12,485 nucleotides of DNA from an uncultured delta proteobacterium (GTDB lineage: Bacteria > Myxococcota_A > Polyangia > Polyangiales > Ga0077539): contig CAIOSS010000198.1 in assembly GCA_903860995.1 (NCBI GenBank), positions 1 through 12,485 of the forward strand. The letters run 5' to 3'. The position numbers and the translations under genes were made by a program. The notes beneath the pieces were generated by a model. That model had not been told where the DNA came from. It ran no database searches and saw nothing but the letters and a program-made list of their open reading frames with translations. Shown here piece by piece: positions 1 through 6,741 of this stretch. Numbering within the stretch: position 1 is the first letter of the stretch; each line of letters opens with the position of its first letter.

Positions 1-189
1 ACGATCTCCCAGCTCCCCGCAGACAGCGTCACCGCGAAGGTCGTCGCGCGCGCCGAGCGCTTCGGCGTGCGGCTCCACGCGTGGACCGTGAACGATCGAG
101 CGGCGATGGAGAGGCTCCTCGACCTCGGCGTGCACGGGATCATGACCGACAACCCCGCGCTCCTGGCCGACGTGCTCGCGCGTCGCTGA
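1..189 (+). CDS. Glycerophosphodiester phosphodiesterase, C-terminal end (partial)
   Basis: The frame is open from the window edge and ends with TGA at 187-189, giving 62 residues. They contain H-A-W-T-V-N-D followed by a helix and G-V-H-G-I-M-T-D-N-P, the signature of the last strands of the GDPD TIM barrel. In this family the segment closes the active site that hydrolyses glycerophosphodiesters to glycerol-3-phosphate and an alcohol. The metal-binding N-terminal residues lie outside the window, so activity and any signal peptide cannot be judged. The next gene starts about 60 nt downstream on the same strand with its own -10-like hexamer, so co-transcription is possible but not required. 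The family call is firm; the substrate is unknown. Confidence 0.88.
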   Translation, partial: TISQLPADSVTAKVVARAERFGVRLHAWTVNDRAAMERLLDLGVHGIMTDNPALLADVLARR

Positions 190-233
190 GCCCGCCATTC
201 CGAAGTGTCCCGGTGCCCTCTCGAGTCGCCGTG

Positions 234-239
234 TACACT
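234..239 (+). promoter_or_regulatory. Candidate -10 hexamer for the MopE-like gene
   Basis: TACACT lies 11 nt before ATG 251 (8 nt before GTG 248), in a stretch with no Shine-Dalgarno sequence. No good -35 is visible at the usual distance. It matches the spacing of -10-like hexamers before several other genes here, so it could give a leaderless or very short-leader transcript. This is inference from position and base pattern only. Confidence 0.3.
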
Positions 240-250
240 GGCCTGCTGTG

Positions 251-1396
251 ATGGCCTGCTGGCGTTCATCCCTGCGCGCGGGTGCGATCGTCGCGATGGT
301 CACCGGCTCGGGCTGCGACGTCGCTCCTCGGGCCTTCGTCCCTGGGCGGTGGCCGGACGCGGGCCCGGGTCGCGACGTCCAACGCTTCGATCGAGCGCCG
401 GTCGACGTCGTGTCCTGTCTTCCGGGCCCCGACGCGGCGACATGCTCCGCGCCCAGGTCGGGGTGCGGGCCGCTCGAGATCTGCAACAACGGGATCGACG
501 ACGACTGCGACGGCTTCATCGACCTCGAGTGCGCCTGCGTCCCAGGCGCCGTCGAGCCCTGCTCCTACGGCACCCCGGGGCAGCACGGCGTCGGGCGCTG
601 CCGTATCGGAGCGCACCGCTGCATGGGCGCTGGGGAGACCGGACGGTGGGGCGCGTGCGAGGACTCGCTCGGACCTGCCGCCGAGGTCTGCGACGGGCTC
701 GACAACGACTGCAACGGCTGCGTCGACGAGTCGCTCTGCTGCCACAATGACTTCACCTGTCCCGGGCCGGGTGATCCGCGGGTGCCCGATGGGAGGCCGC
801 TGAGCCCGTACCCGCTGCCCGGCCGGGCGTTCTTCCCCCGCGGCGCGCGGCGGTGGCAGTGGACCGTACGCGGCGGACCCTGCGACGAACTCCTCGGGCG
901 GCCCACGTTCACCCTCACGGGGGCGGACGCGGAGAATGCCGTGTTCACGCCGCTGCTCTCGGGTGACTACGCCGTCACGCTTCGGGCGACGCGCGACGAC
1001 TCCACGCAGGAGTGCGTCTTCGTGGTGCACGTCGGCGCTCCGGGGCTGCGGGTCGAGCTCTGCTGGGACACGAGCGCGACGGTCGACCTCGACCTCTACC
1101 TGCACGCGCCCGACAACACGGAGCCCTGGTTTCGCGGGTCCGAAGGGCCCGTGGCCGACCTCGCGCTGCCGACGTCGTGCAACCCGTTCAACTGCGCGGC
1201 GAGGGTGACGGGCCCGCTCCCGCGCGTCGACTGGGGCCTCGCGGCGTCGCCGCTCTCGGCCTGCGAGGACGGTCCGAGCGGCCCGGCGTGGAGGGCATTC
1301 GGGTCGTGCGCCAACCCTCGGATCGACCTCGCGCGCGGCGATGACCCCGAGAGCCACGGGCGTCCAGAGAACATCAACGTGGACGCCCCGCGCGAC
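251..1396 (+). pseudogene. MopE-like secreted/lipoprotein gene, 3'-truncated
   Basis: Start is ATG 251 (GTG 248 is the in-frame alternative). An N-terminal hydrophobic segment ends in T-G-S-G-C (Cys22), an imperfect lipobox. Two MopE-like motifs follow: E-I-C-N-N-G-I-D-D-D-C-D-G near residues 76-88 and E-V-C-D-G-L-D-N-D-C-N-G near 145-156, both rich in Asp and Cys as in predicted metal-binding motifs. Residues about 185-262 look like a PKD/Ig-type beta domain. From about 267 comes a domain opening L-C-W-D-T with D-L-D-L-Y-L-H, then D-W-G, S-P-L-S-A-C-E and P-E-N-I-N-V-D-A-P-R-D (residue 382). From memory, myxobacterial relatives continue G-E/D-x-F/Y-R-V-x-V plus several strands. Here that continuation is absent from all three forward frames. 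The frame stays open to a stop at 2537-2539, but the rest is Arg/Pro-rich and antisense to a real gene. I therefore end the recognisable gene at 1396. Function is unknown; the protein is probably at the surface. Confidence 0.62.
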
Positions 1397-1684
1397 AGTC
1401 CCGCGCCTCGCGCAACGCGACAGGCGAGCGCGAACAGCGCCACCGTCCGTCGCTCCATCGCCTCCCGACGTGCGGCCATCGTCCCCCGCGGCTCGGGCCG
1501 GACCGTCATCGCGCGCAGCGTCCGCACGCGCGTTCGCAGGGTCGCCAGCAGACGCGCGGCGGCCTGGCGACGGGGCGCGTCGATGGACGATGGGTTTTGG
1601 GGAGCGGAAGCTCGGCGACGGGTCCGGCCGCGAGCAGTCGCTCCGCCGCGTGGGATGACCGGTCCGGCACCCCCCGCAGCGCGC
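1397..1684. other. Gene-poor 288-nt stretch after the truncation; possible minus-strand gene remnant
   Basis: No confident gene is seen. I counted GC by codon position for 60 triplets from 1396. The class at 1397+3k has about 67% GC, while the other two have about 83%. In high-GC coding DNA the lowest-GC position is normally codon position 2. That fits the minus frame holding the 1096-1716 open frame, but not the plus frame continuing the upstream gene (it would be position 1 there). The minus frame around 1400-1580 reads as an Ala/Leu/Arg helical segment (for example A-A-R-L-L-A-T-L-R-T-R-V) with no recognised family. It may be a fragment of a minus-strand gene joined here by deletion, or chance. 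An 8-bp direct repeat (CGCGACAG) lies at 1391-1398 and 1416-1423. Confidence 0.35.
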
Positions 1685-2263
1685 TCACTCCTCCGTAGGC
1701 AGCCACCACGGCGCAAGGTCGATCGCCCCCTCGAAGGGCGGCAGCGTCGCCACCTCGGCCTCGCCCGCCGCCATCACCCGCAGCGGCGCCCCGTCGCGCT
1801 CCACGTACACCTCGACGAGCCTCAACGCCGGGTCGACGAGCCACACGTGCGCGACCCCCGACGCGAGGTACCGCGGCAGCTTCTTCAGCCGGTCGACCCG
1901 CCCGGCGCTCCCGGGAGACAGCACCTCGCAGCACCAGTCGGGGACGAGGGTGAGCGGGTTCTCGTCGGGCAGCTCGGGCACACGCTCGACGCGCCACCCG
2001 CAGAGGTCGGGCACCAGCAGGCGCTGGCCGAAGCGCACCTCGACCTCGACCTCGACCCACCAGCCGGTGCCGCCGACGCTCACGTCGTGGCTGCGCAGCG
2101 CCTCGAGCGCCTGCCGTTGGCTTCGCCGGTGCGCCTTCCCCGGGCGCGACATCGTACGCAGCACACCCGGATCGATGATCTCCCCCGTCACCCCCTCGGG
2201 CAGCGCCTGGATCTGTCGATACAGCGCCTCGAAATCCAACAGGTTTGCGGCGGCGTCGCCCAT
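1685..2263 (-). CDS. Uma2 family (DUF820) restriction-like nuclease, first copy
   Basis: The product is 192 aa from ATG 2263. The upstream extension to 2404 is Arg/Pro-rich and unlike the family, so I use the internal start. Uma2 proteins have a PD-(D/E)xK nuclease fold, but their biological role is not established. Visible core: L-V-P-D at 83-86 (Asp86), C-C-E-V-L-S-P at 111-117 (Glu113), and D-R-L-K-K-L-P-R-Y at 123-131 (Lys127/128), followed by G-V-A-H-V-W-L-V-D-P, the usual closing strand. All expected acidic and lysine positions are present, so the fold looks intact. The length is normal for the family. The gene follows the 251-aa helical protein gene on the same strand with a 223-nt gap, so it may be separately transcribed. 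No Shine-Dalgarno sequence is seen. The long plus-strand frame over it is an antisense shadow. Confidence 0.85.
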   Translation of the reverse strand: MGDAAANLLDFEALYRQIQALPEGVTGEIIDPGVLRTMSRPGKAHRRSQRQALEALRSHDVSVGGTGWWVEVEVEVRFGQRLLVPDLCGWRVERVPELPDENPLTLVPDWCCEVLSPGSAGRVDRLKKLPRYLASGVAHVWLVDPALRLVEVYVERDGAPLRVMAAGEAEVATLPPFEGAIDLAPWWLPTEE

Positions 2264-2347
2264 CGCGCGAGCATCGCCCGCGTCATCCCCCCTGGGCAAG
2301 CCGTCGCCCGACCGCGCCTGAAAGAGCGGCGCCCGACGCGAGCGCGA

Positions 2348-2391
2348 CCCCCGTTTCGGGTGGTTTCGGTCGAAAAACGAAAGAACGGGGG
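2348..2391. terminator. Stem-loop between two minus-strand genes, weak terminator candidate
   Basis: CCCCCGTT (2348-2355) pairs with AACGGGGG (2384-2391). A second pairing of TCG with CGA inside is offset by a 3-nt bulge. The hairpin lies about 95 nt past the stop of the 251-aa gene on the minus strand, before the Uma2 gene. There is no clear T-tract, so intrinsic termination is doubtful. It could equally be a transcript-stabilising hairpin. Confidence 0.3.
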
Positions 2392-2427
2392 CCGTGGACG
2401 GCACTCTCGGGAGGTCCGCGGCCCGTA

Positions 2428-2500
2428 CGGCGGTCGTTCTGGTCTTTTCGGGCGGTCGGCGGGGTGGAGCGGCGGTCGTTCTCGCGTCAGGCGGTCGGCG
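2428..2500. repeat. Imperfect direct repeat overlapping a gene end
   Basis: CGGCGGTCGTTCT occurs at 2428-2440 and 2470-2482, and GGCGGTCGGCG at 2451-2461 and 2490-2500. The two units are about 34 and 31 bp. The second unit covers the stop codon of the minus-strand gene that ends at 2487. This looks like a local duplication in the 3' region. No mobile element is attached, and function is unknown. Confidence 0.5.
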
Positions 2501-3242
2501 TCGGGTCGACCGGCGGATCTTCCTCTTCGGTCTGCGTGACGCCCGAGCGACGCGCCGAGGGGCGGGTTCGCTCGGCCAGGGCGGTCTCGCCGACGAGGTC
2601 GAGCAGCGCCGAGGCCGCGCCTGCGACGCCGTTGAAGGCCTCGACGGCGCGCTCGATGGCGGAGTTGCGAGCGGCCTGTGTCTGTTGGAGTTCGCGCGCC
2701 TCGCGCAGCGCGTCTCCCGCGAGGGCGTGCACCTTGTCGCGGGCGGGTTCGAGGCGCTTGACGAGCTTCTTCACGTCGACGGAGGCGCCGTCGTCGACGG
2801 GCGTGAGGGTGTGCGAGTCGAGGGCGGCGAGGACGTTGGTGGCGAAGCGCACCAGGGTGTCCGGCGAGCGGGGCGTGTCGCCCTTGAAGCCCAGCGACGC
2901 GAGGGCCTTCGAGGTGAAGGCGCCGGCGAGCATCTCCCTCGCGCGGGTGGTCGCCTTGTAGAGCGACTCGTTGGCGTCTTCGAGCGCGCGCAGGAGCGCC
3001 GGGTCGTCGAGCTTCTCGGCCTCGTTGGCCTCATCGGCGGCGGCGAGCTCGCCCCCCTCGGCGGCCAGCAGGCGCCCCATGAGGGTGAGGCCGAGGGCGA
3101 AGTCGGGCATCTTCTCGCCGGATCGCAAGTAGGGCTTCAACAGGGCTTTGAGCTTCTCGTCGAGGCGCTCGGCGTTGGTCTCGATGTGCTGGACCACGGA
3201 GCGGTTGCTCTTGAGCAGGCGGGTCACCACGGGCGATGTCAT
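2487..3242 (-). CDS. Hypothetical alpha-helical protein, 251 aa
   Basis: I choose ATG 3242 because GGAGG (3250-3254 on the plus strand as CCTCC) lies 7 nt upstream and the longer upstream frame is Arg-rich and unlike a protein. I do not recognise a family. The sequence is almost all predicted helix, Ala/Leu/Glu/Lys-rich. It has a candidate coiled coil around residues 14-35 and long helices at about 75-108 and 155-225. There is no signal peptide, membrane segment or cysteine. The tail (about 236-251) is acidic then Pro-rich, consistent with a disordered end. It appears cytoplasmic and structural or adaptor-like rather than enzymatic, but that is inference. A strong dyad (3265-3281) sits just upstream of the ribosome-binding site and could regulate it. 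The next gene on the strand is a Uma2 nuclease 223 nt away. Confidence 0.8.
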   Translation of the reverse strand: MTSPVVTRLLKSNRSVVQHIETNAERLDEKLKALLKPYLRSGEKMPDFALGLTLMGRLLAAEGGELAAADEANEAEKLDDPALLRALEDANESLYKATTRAREMLAGAFTSKALASLGFKGDTPRSPDTLVRFATNVLAALDSHTLTPVDDGASVDVKKLVKRLEPARDKVHALAGDALREARELQQTQAARNSAIERAVEAFNGVAGAASALLDLVGETALAERTRPSARRSGVTQTEEEDPPVDPTPTA

Positions 3243-3249
3243 GTCGGGG

Positions 3250-3254
3250 CCTCC
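3250..3254 (-). promoter_or_regulatory. Shine-Dalgarno sequence deciding start 3242
   Basis: GGAGG on the minus strand is 7 nt before ATG 3242. It is one of only two clear Shine-Dalgarno sequences in the window. It supports this start over the 124-residue longer reading frame. Confidence 0.75.
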
Positions 3255-3264
3255 ACGCGCAGGG

Positions 3265-3286
3265 CGCACGACCGTCGTGCGACGAC
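3265..3286. promoter_or_regulatory. Overlapping dyads upstream of the 251-aa gene: operator or leader hairpin candidate
   Basis: CGCACGAC (3265-3272) is a perfect inverted repeat of GTCGTGCG (3274-3281) around one base. A second dyad, GTCGT (3274-3278) with ACGAC (3282-3286), shares an arm with it, so only one could form at a time in RNA. The position is 23 nt upstream of start 3242 and just before its ribosome-binding site. It could be a repressor operator or a switchable leader hairpin. No regulator is identified. Confidence 0.45.
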
Positions 3287-3347
3287 AGCGGGGGAGAGTG
3301 TTCGCGGGGGCCCGCCGGGGACGCAAGGGCGATGTGTGGCTCTGGCG

Positions 3348-3433
3348 TTCGGAGTAGGCGTCCCTATGGGGCACCGCGTCCGTTGCCGCGTACTTCAGTG
3401 CGCGGCGACGGGCGCCGGGACGTCTACTCCGAA
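3348..3433. repeat. 86-nt two-part palindrome (REP/MITE-like candidate)
   Basis: The outer arms at 3348-3364 and 3417-3433 are inverted copies matching at 16 of 17 positions; the left arm begins TTCGGAGTAG and the right arm ends CTACTCCGAA. The inner arms at 3379-3390 and 3401-3412 match at 10 of 12. The loop is TACTTCAGTG (3391-3400). The left side has a 14-nt bulge (3365-3378) opposite 4 nt on the right. There is no following T-tract, and it lies between divergent genes, so a terminator is unlikely. Parts recur at 11266-11312. Confidence 0.6.
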
Positions 3434-3459
3434 TCCCAGTGTGGCCATGCGTCGCTGGC

Positions 3460-3484
3460 TTGACGGCCGGGGCGTCGCTATCAT
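3460..3484 (+). promoter_or_regulatory. Candidate promoter of the secreted orphan gene
   Basis: TTGACG (3460-3465) and TATCAT (3479-3484) are both good hexamers, but the spacer is only 13 nt, shorter than the usual 16-18. TATCAT is 6 nt before ATG 3491, and no Shine-Dalgarno sequence is present, which suggests a leaderless transcript. The -35 match may be accidental. Confidence 0.35.
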
Positions 3485-3490
3485 CGCGCG

Positions 3491-3973
3491 ATGAACTTCT
3501 TCGCAACACGTCTCGGAAATGGCAGGGCAACGATTGCCCTCGTAGCGCTCGTCGCCGGAGTGAGCATGGGCGCACCGCTCTCGCCAGCCTCGGCGCAGAC
3601 CGTGAGCCCTTCACAACCGACGCAACAGACCGTCTGGTACCGGATCGTCAACCAGGGTCGATCGAGATTCAGGAGCGTGGGGACGATGGATCGTTGGCAA
3701 CCCGCCCGCCGCGTCTCCGTGACCTTTCCCTTCGTCGATGACTTCCAGGTGACCATCTTGCAGGAGAACCAGATCTTCACCGCGTTGATCTCCGATGGTC
3801 GCGCTCGGCTCGCCACCACGGTGAGTTGCAGCGGCGACCATCCTGATCGCGCGACGCTACGGGCGACCCGCGCGGCGGCGGATCAGCCACCGTATTCAAG
3901 CACCCCCGCGCCTGACACCTCGACGTTCATCGTGATGCTGCGCTGCGCCTCCTCCGAGCCCCCGGCCAACTGA
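3491..3973 (+). CDS. Small secreted protein of unknown function, 160 aa
   Basis: ATG 3491 opens with a basic N-terminus, a hydrophobic stretch (A-L-V-A-L-V-A-G-V) and a Sec-type cleavage site after S-P-A-S-A (about residue 35), so export is likely. There is no lipobox. The mature part, about 125 aa, looks beta-rich (V-W-Y-R-I-V, R-V-S-V-T-F-P-F, F-Q-V-T-I-L, T-F-I-V-M-L-R-C). It has two cysteines (in V-S-C-S and L-R-C-A) that could form a disulphide. I do not recognise a family. About 30% of the first 70 or so codons end in A or T, clearly more than in neighbouring genes, so it may be acquired or weakly expressed. It is divergent from the 251-aa gene and convergent with the FG-GAP gene, and so stands alone. 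Confidence 0.75.
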   Translation: MNFFATRLGNGRATIALVALVAGVSMGAPLSPASAQTVSPSQPTQQTVWYRIVNQGRSRFRSVGTMDRWQPARRVSVTFPFVDDFQVTILQENQIFTALISDGRARLATTVSCSGDHPDRATLRATRAAADQPPYSSTPAPDTSTFIVMLRCASSEPPAN

Positions 3974-4005
3974 TGGGTAACGAGGCGCTCTTCGGCCAAG
4001 GCGGC

Positions 4006-4037
4006 GTCCCGGGCGCTCCTGGCAGCGCTCGCGGGAC
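4006..4037. terminator. Stem-loop downstream of the secreted orphan gene
   Basis: GTCCCG (4006-4011) pairs with CGGGAC (4032-4037), and GCGCT (4013-4017) with AGCGC (4024-4028), with a small internal loop. It lies 33 nt after the stop of the 160-aa gene, before the convergent FG-GAP gene. No T-run follows directly, though the next 40 nt are less GC-rich than their surroundings. It is a plausible terminator of atypical form. Confidence 0.4.
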
Positions 4038-4119
4038 GGTGTCCTGCTGTTATTGGGTAATCCGTAAACCCGAGCGAATTCTGTGCTGACGAGGGTGCCT
4101 TATTGGACGCCCTATTCTC

Positions 4120-6126
4120 CTACCGAAGGTACTGCACCCGCCCGGCGCCCTGGACGATCTCGAGGCCGTAGTTGGCCCGCACGTCGGTGAAGGTCTCGAC
4201 CGTGCGGGCGGCGTCGGGCCAGCGCACCTCGATGCGGTCGATGGTGCAGTTGCTTCCGAGGCCCACGTGCACCGGGAGCTCGGTGCCGAGGCCCGCGAGG
4301 CCCCAGTTGCCCTGCACGTCGCGGCGCTGGGTGACCGCGCCCGTGGTGACCCGCACCTGGGCCCCGATGGCCGCGCGGTTGGCGCCGCCCGGGCCGCGGC
4401 CCACGAGGCGGAGGGTGGTCCAGTTGGCCTCGCTGGCGACGTTCTCGTAGACGCGCACGACGCTGCGGCCCATCCACGCGGCGCCGCAGGTGCGGGCGGT
4501 GGAGGTGCCCACGACCATGTCGACGTCGCCGTCGTGGTCGAAGTCCGCCCACGCCACACCGAGGGGGCACGCGTGCCGGATGCCCGCGGTGCGCGACACC
4601 TCGGCGAAGCGCCCGTCGGAGCCTTGCGCGAAGAGCCACCCGAACTGGTTGGGGTAGTCGCTGCCGCCCGCCCAGATGTCGAGCCGGCCGTCGTTGTCGA
4701 AGTCGAACATGGCGTTGCTGAGCACGCCCTCGTCGCCGCCGCCCGACGGGGTCACGAGCCCGGTGGCCATGCGCCCCGGGCGGCGGAAGCGGGTGGGCCC
4801 GCCCGCGGCGGTGTCGTTGACGAGCAGCTCGGCGCGGTCGCTGTTGGCGCCGACGTCGGGGTGGGCGATGTCGCCCGTGTAGAGGTCGACGTCGCCGTCG
4901 TTGTCGACGTCACCGCAGGCGATGGAGAAGGTGTTGCCGTTGAGGCGCCAGGGGCGCTCGTCGACGGTGGGGCGCCACTCGCCGCGCACCGGGCAGGTGT
5001 ACCCGCGGCCGACGGCGGGCACGCTCGCGGGGCAGCGGCCGGGCATGGCGGCGCAGTAGCAGCGGTAGGTCTGGTTGTCGGAGAAGTCGCGGTTGTCGTC
5101 GCCGCCGACGCCGCTGGCCTCGGACTCGTCGCGGAAGCTGTCGCCCTGGCTGGTCATGAGCAGGTTGAACTGCCGGCCGTACGCGGCGCCGATGACGTCG
5201 AGGCGCCCGTCGTCGTTCACGTCGCAGGCGGAGATGCCGTAGAGCGGGCGGTTGTTGGTGACCGTGAGCAGCGATGAGCTCGTGGACTCCAGGGTCATCC
5301 CGACGGCGTCGGTGACGTCGGTGAAGCGGCCGTCGCCCGCGCCGCGGAACATCTGCGACTGCTGCCCGATGGGGAGCCCGAAGGTGGCGGAGTGGTAGCC
5401 CACGAGGAGGTCGACGTTGCCGTCGAGGTTCTGGTCGTTGAAGACGGCGCCGATGGTCTGCGGCGAGCCGTCGGCGTCGGGCGTGGCGTCGCTCACCGGG
5501 CCGAGGGTGAACACCCCGCGGCCGTCGTTGAGGAGGAGGGTGCCGCGGTCGCCGGGGTCGCGGTCCTGCGTGGCGGTGGGCATCGCGGTGGGGATGGTGC
5601 CGGTGTACGCGTCGAGGTCGCCGTCGTTGTCGACGTCGGCGAAGGCCACGGCGGTGACGAGCCGGCCGCGGGCGGTGGTGCCGTCGCGCAGCGCGAGGAA
5701 GTTGGACGCGCGGGTGGCGTCGACGAAGCGGCGGCCGGGCGCGCCGTTCTCGCGCGGGCGGTTCATGAGCACGCGCACGAGCCAGCCGGTGGGGGGGAGG
5801 GAGAAGTCGGTGCGGGTGTTGACCACGTCGTTCCAGGCGACGAGGTCGGCGTAGCCGTCGTTGTCGAGGTCGGCGGTGGCCATGCGCTTGGCCGTGAGCT
5901 CGGCGAGGCCGTAGTCGGCGGTGGCGTCGCGGAAGGCCGGGGCGGCGCGGTCCCACGGGGTGCCCGCGCGGCAGACCATCGGCGGCGGCGGGGGGGCGCC
6001 GGTGTCGACCGGGACGTCGGCCGGGGCGGCGGTGTCCACGGCGGCGTCGGTCGCGGGCGTGTTGGAGTTGCTGCTACAAGCGGCGAAGACGAGCGCGGAG
6101 AGGCACAGGCGCAGGCGTCGGTTCAT
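4120..6126 (-). CDS. FG-GAP/VCBS repeat lipoprotein with C-terminal ASPIC/UnbV domain (CRTAC1-like)
   Basis: The product is 668 aa from ATG 6126. The 14 extra upstream residues are ignored because the signal sequence begins here (basic N-R-R, hydrophobic core, then F-A-A-C, a lipobox with atypical F). A D/A/P-rich linker follows. Seven D-x-D/N-x-D-G Ca-binding loops mark an integrin-like beta-propeller, at about residues 86 (DLDNDG), 164, 231, 302, 406, 475 and 528. A Cys-containing insert lies near 355-380. Residues about 569-655 form ASPIC/UnbV: N-W-T-T-L-R-L-V-G, I-G-A-Q-V-R-V, H-V-G-L-G-S and V-R-W-P-D. Such proteins are surface or extracellular and presumably bind Ca2+ and ligands; the role here is unknown. 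There is no Shine-Dalgarno sequence, but TATCCT lies 8 nt upstream. The gene is divergent from the HExxH gene. Confidence 0.92.
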   Translation of the reverse strand: MNRRLRLCLSALVFAACSSNSNTPATDAAVDTAAPADVPVDTGAPPPPPMVCRAGTPWDRAAPAFRDATADYGLAELTAKRMATADLDNDGYADLVAWNDVVNTRTDFSLPPTGWLVRVLMNRPRENGAPGRRFVDATRASNFLALRDGTTARGRLVTAVAFADVDNDGDLDAYTGTIPTAMPTATQDRDPGDRGTLLLNDGRGVFTLGPVSDATPDADGSPQTIGAVFNDQNLDGNVDLLVGYHSATFGLPIGQQSQMFRGAGDGRFTDVTDAVGMTLESTSSSLLTVTNNRPLYGISACDVNDDGRLDVIGAAYGRQFNLLMTSQGDSFRDESEASGVGGDDNRDFSDNQTYRCYCAAMPGRCPASVPAVGRGYTCPVRGEWRPTVDERPWRLNGNTFSIACGDVDNDGDVDLYTGDIAHPDVGANSDRAELLVNDTAAGGPTRFRRPGRMATGLVTPSGGGDEGVLSNAMFDFDNDGRLDIWAGGSDYPNQFGWLFAQGSDGRFAEVSRTAGIRHACPLGVAWADFDHDGDVDMVVGTSTARTCGAAWMGRSVVRVYENVASEANWTTLRLVGRGPGGANRAAIGAQVRVTTGAVTQRRDVQGNWGLAGLGTELPVHVGLGSNCTIDRIEVRWPDAARTVETFTDVRANYGLEIVQGAGRVQYLR

Positions 6127-6134
6127 CGCGGCGG

Positions 6135-6140
6135 AGGATA
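6135..6140 (-). promoter_or_regulatory. Candidate -10 hexamer for the FG-GAP gene
   Basis: TATCCT on the minus strand, preceded by TG as in extended -10 elements, is 8 nt before ATG 6126. No -35 match is seen. The spacing suggests a leaderless transcript. Confidence 0.33.
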
Positions 6141-6270
6141 CATGAACGCCCCTGCGCCGCGTTGACATCGAGGGTGAAGTCAGGCACCCGTCACGGCCCC
6201 GAAGAGACCGCCATCATGAAGCCGCGCACCCCCTGCTGCCTCGACCCCTCCAACCGCTGTGGAACCCGCT

Positions 6271-6276
6271 GGGAGG
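6271..6276 (+). promoter_or_regulatory. Shine-Dalgarno sequence deciding start 6282
   Basis: GGGAGG ends 5 nt before ATG 6282. It favours this start over in-frame ATGs at 6162 and 6216, whose added residues are basic, Cys/Pro-rich and look non-coding. Confidence 0.7.
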
Positions 6277-6281
6277 TGCTC

Positions 6282-6728
6282 ATGAAATGGGTCACCCGCA
6301 ACACGGGCAAGGGGGTTCGCATCGTGGCGCTGAAGGGCGACGAGCAGGGCAAGGCGCCCTTCTTCGCGCAGCCCGTGGGCTTCGACGGCCGGGCCTTCTT
6401 CGTGGCGGGCGACCGCGGCTGCGACACTGAGAAGCTGCTGCACGAAGCGTGTCACTTCCTCGTGGCGCCGCCCGAGCGCCGCAACACACCCAACTATGGA
6501 TTGGGCCCCGGGCCCTTCCGCCCGGTGGACGACTTCGTCAGCGACAACGAGGAGGTCACCGTCGGGATGCTCCAGGGGAAGCTCGCGCCGGTGTTCGGGC
6601 TGCCCGCGCACAAGCTGGCGAAGCTCGATTACAACGTGGCCAACAAGCGGCACCTCGACTGGCCCGCGTGTGAGCAGCGGGCCGAGGAGGTCTACGCGCG
6701 GGTGGTGGGCACGCTGCCGAAGGCGTAG
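6282..6728 (+). CDS. Small HExxH-motif protein (putative metal-dependent enzyme, EpmC-like in part)
   Basis: The product is 148 aa from ATG 6282. Residues 52-58 read L-L-H-E-A-C-H, a clear HExxH motif. It is followed by F-L-V-A-P-P-E-R-R and N-Y-G-L-G-P-G-P, then D-N-E-E-V-T-V at 88-94, which could supply a third acidic metal ligand. From memory, the arrangement (L-H-E-x-x-H, an aromatic, A-x-x-E-R-R, [DN]-[FY]-G, then a downstream acid) recalls the elongation factor P hydroxylase family (EpmC/DUF462) more than a classic peptidase. No EF-P partner is visible, so this stays a resemblance. There is no signal peptide or membrane segment, so it is cytoplasmic. The stop is 13 nt before the Uma2 gene, consistent with an operon, although a -10-like hexamer overlaps this stop. 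Confidence 0.72.
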   Translation: MKWVTRNTGKGVRIVALKGDEQGKAPFFAQPVGFDGRAFFVAGDRGCDTEKLLHEACHFLVAPPERRNTPNYGLGPGPFRPVDDFVSDNEEVTVGMLQGKLAPVFGLPAHKLAKLDYNVANKRHLDWPACEQRAEEVYARVVGTLPKA

Positions 6729-6731
6729 TCT
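6726..6731 (+). promoter_or_regulatory. Candidate -10 hexamer overlapping the upstream stop
   Basis: TAGTCT includes the TAG stop of the HExxH gene and lies 10 nt before ATG 6742. There is no Shine-Dalgarno sequence for the second gene, so it may be translated from its own leaderless transcript or by coupling. No -35 is seen. Confidence 0.25.
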
Positions 6732-6741
6732 CGCGCGGGCG

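Noticed and set aside
266..1357. 363-aa minus-strand open frame
   Set aside because: It is antisense to the MopE-like gene, whose motifs and signal sequence clearly fix the coding strand there.
1397..2539. Continuation of the first MopE-like frame to a stop at 2537-2539
   Set aside because: It is Arg/Pro-rich with no recognisable domain, and it runs antisense through a Uma2 gene with intact motifs. I take it as fortuitous read-through after a truncation.
4267..5277. 336-aa plus-strand open frame rich in V, A, G, E
   Set aside because: It is antisense to the FG-GAP gene. Its repeated V-V-V-E/D pattern mirrors the DNDGD codons on the true strand.
4690..5870. Repeated short DNA words (such as CGTCGTTGTCGA) suggestive of tandem repeats
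   Set aside because: They encode the recurring D-x-D-N-D-G Ca-binding loops of the FG-GAP propeller and are explained by protein repeats.
6162..6167. TTGACA as a -35 for the HExxH gene
   Set aside because: No -10-like hexamer is found at 15-19 nt downstream, and the gene start is 115 nt away.
6216..6281. Alternative start ATG 6216 for the HExxH protein
   Set aside because: It has only a weak purine stretch upstream and adds a Cys/Pro/Arg-rich segment, whereas ATG 6282 has a well-placed GGGAGG.
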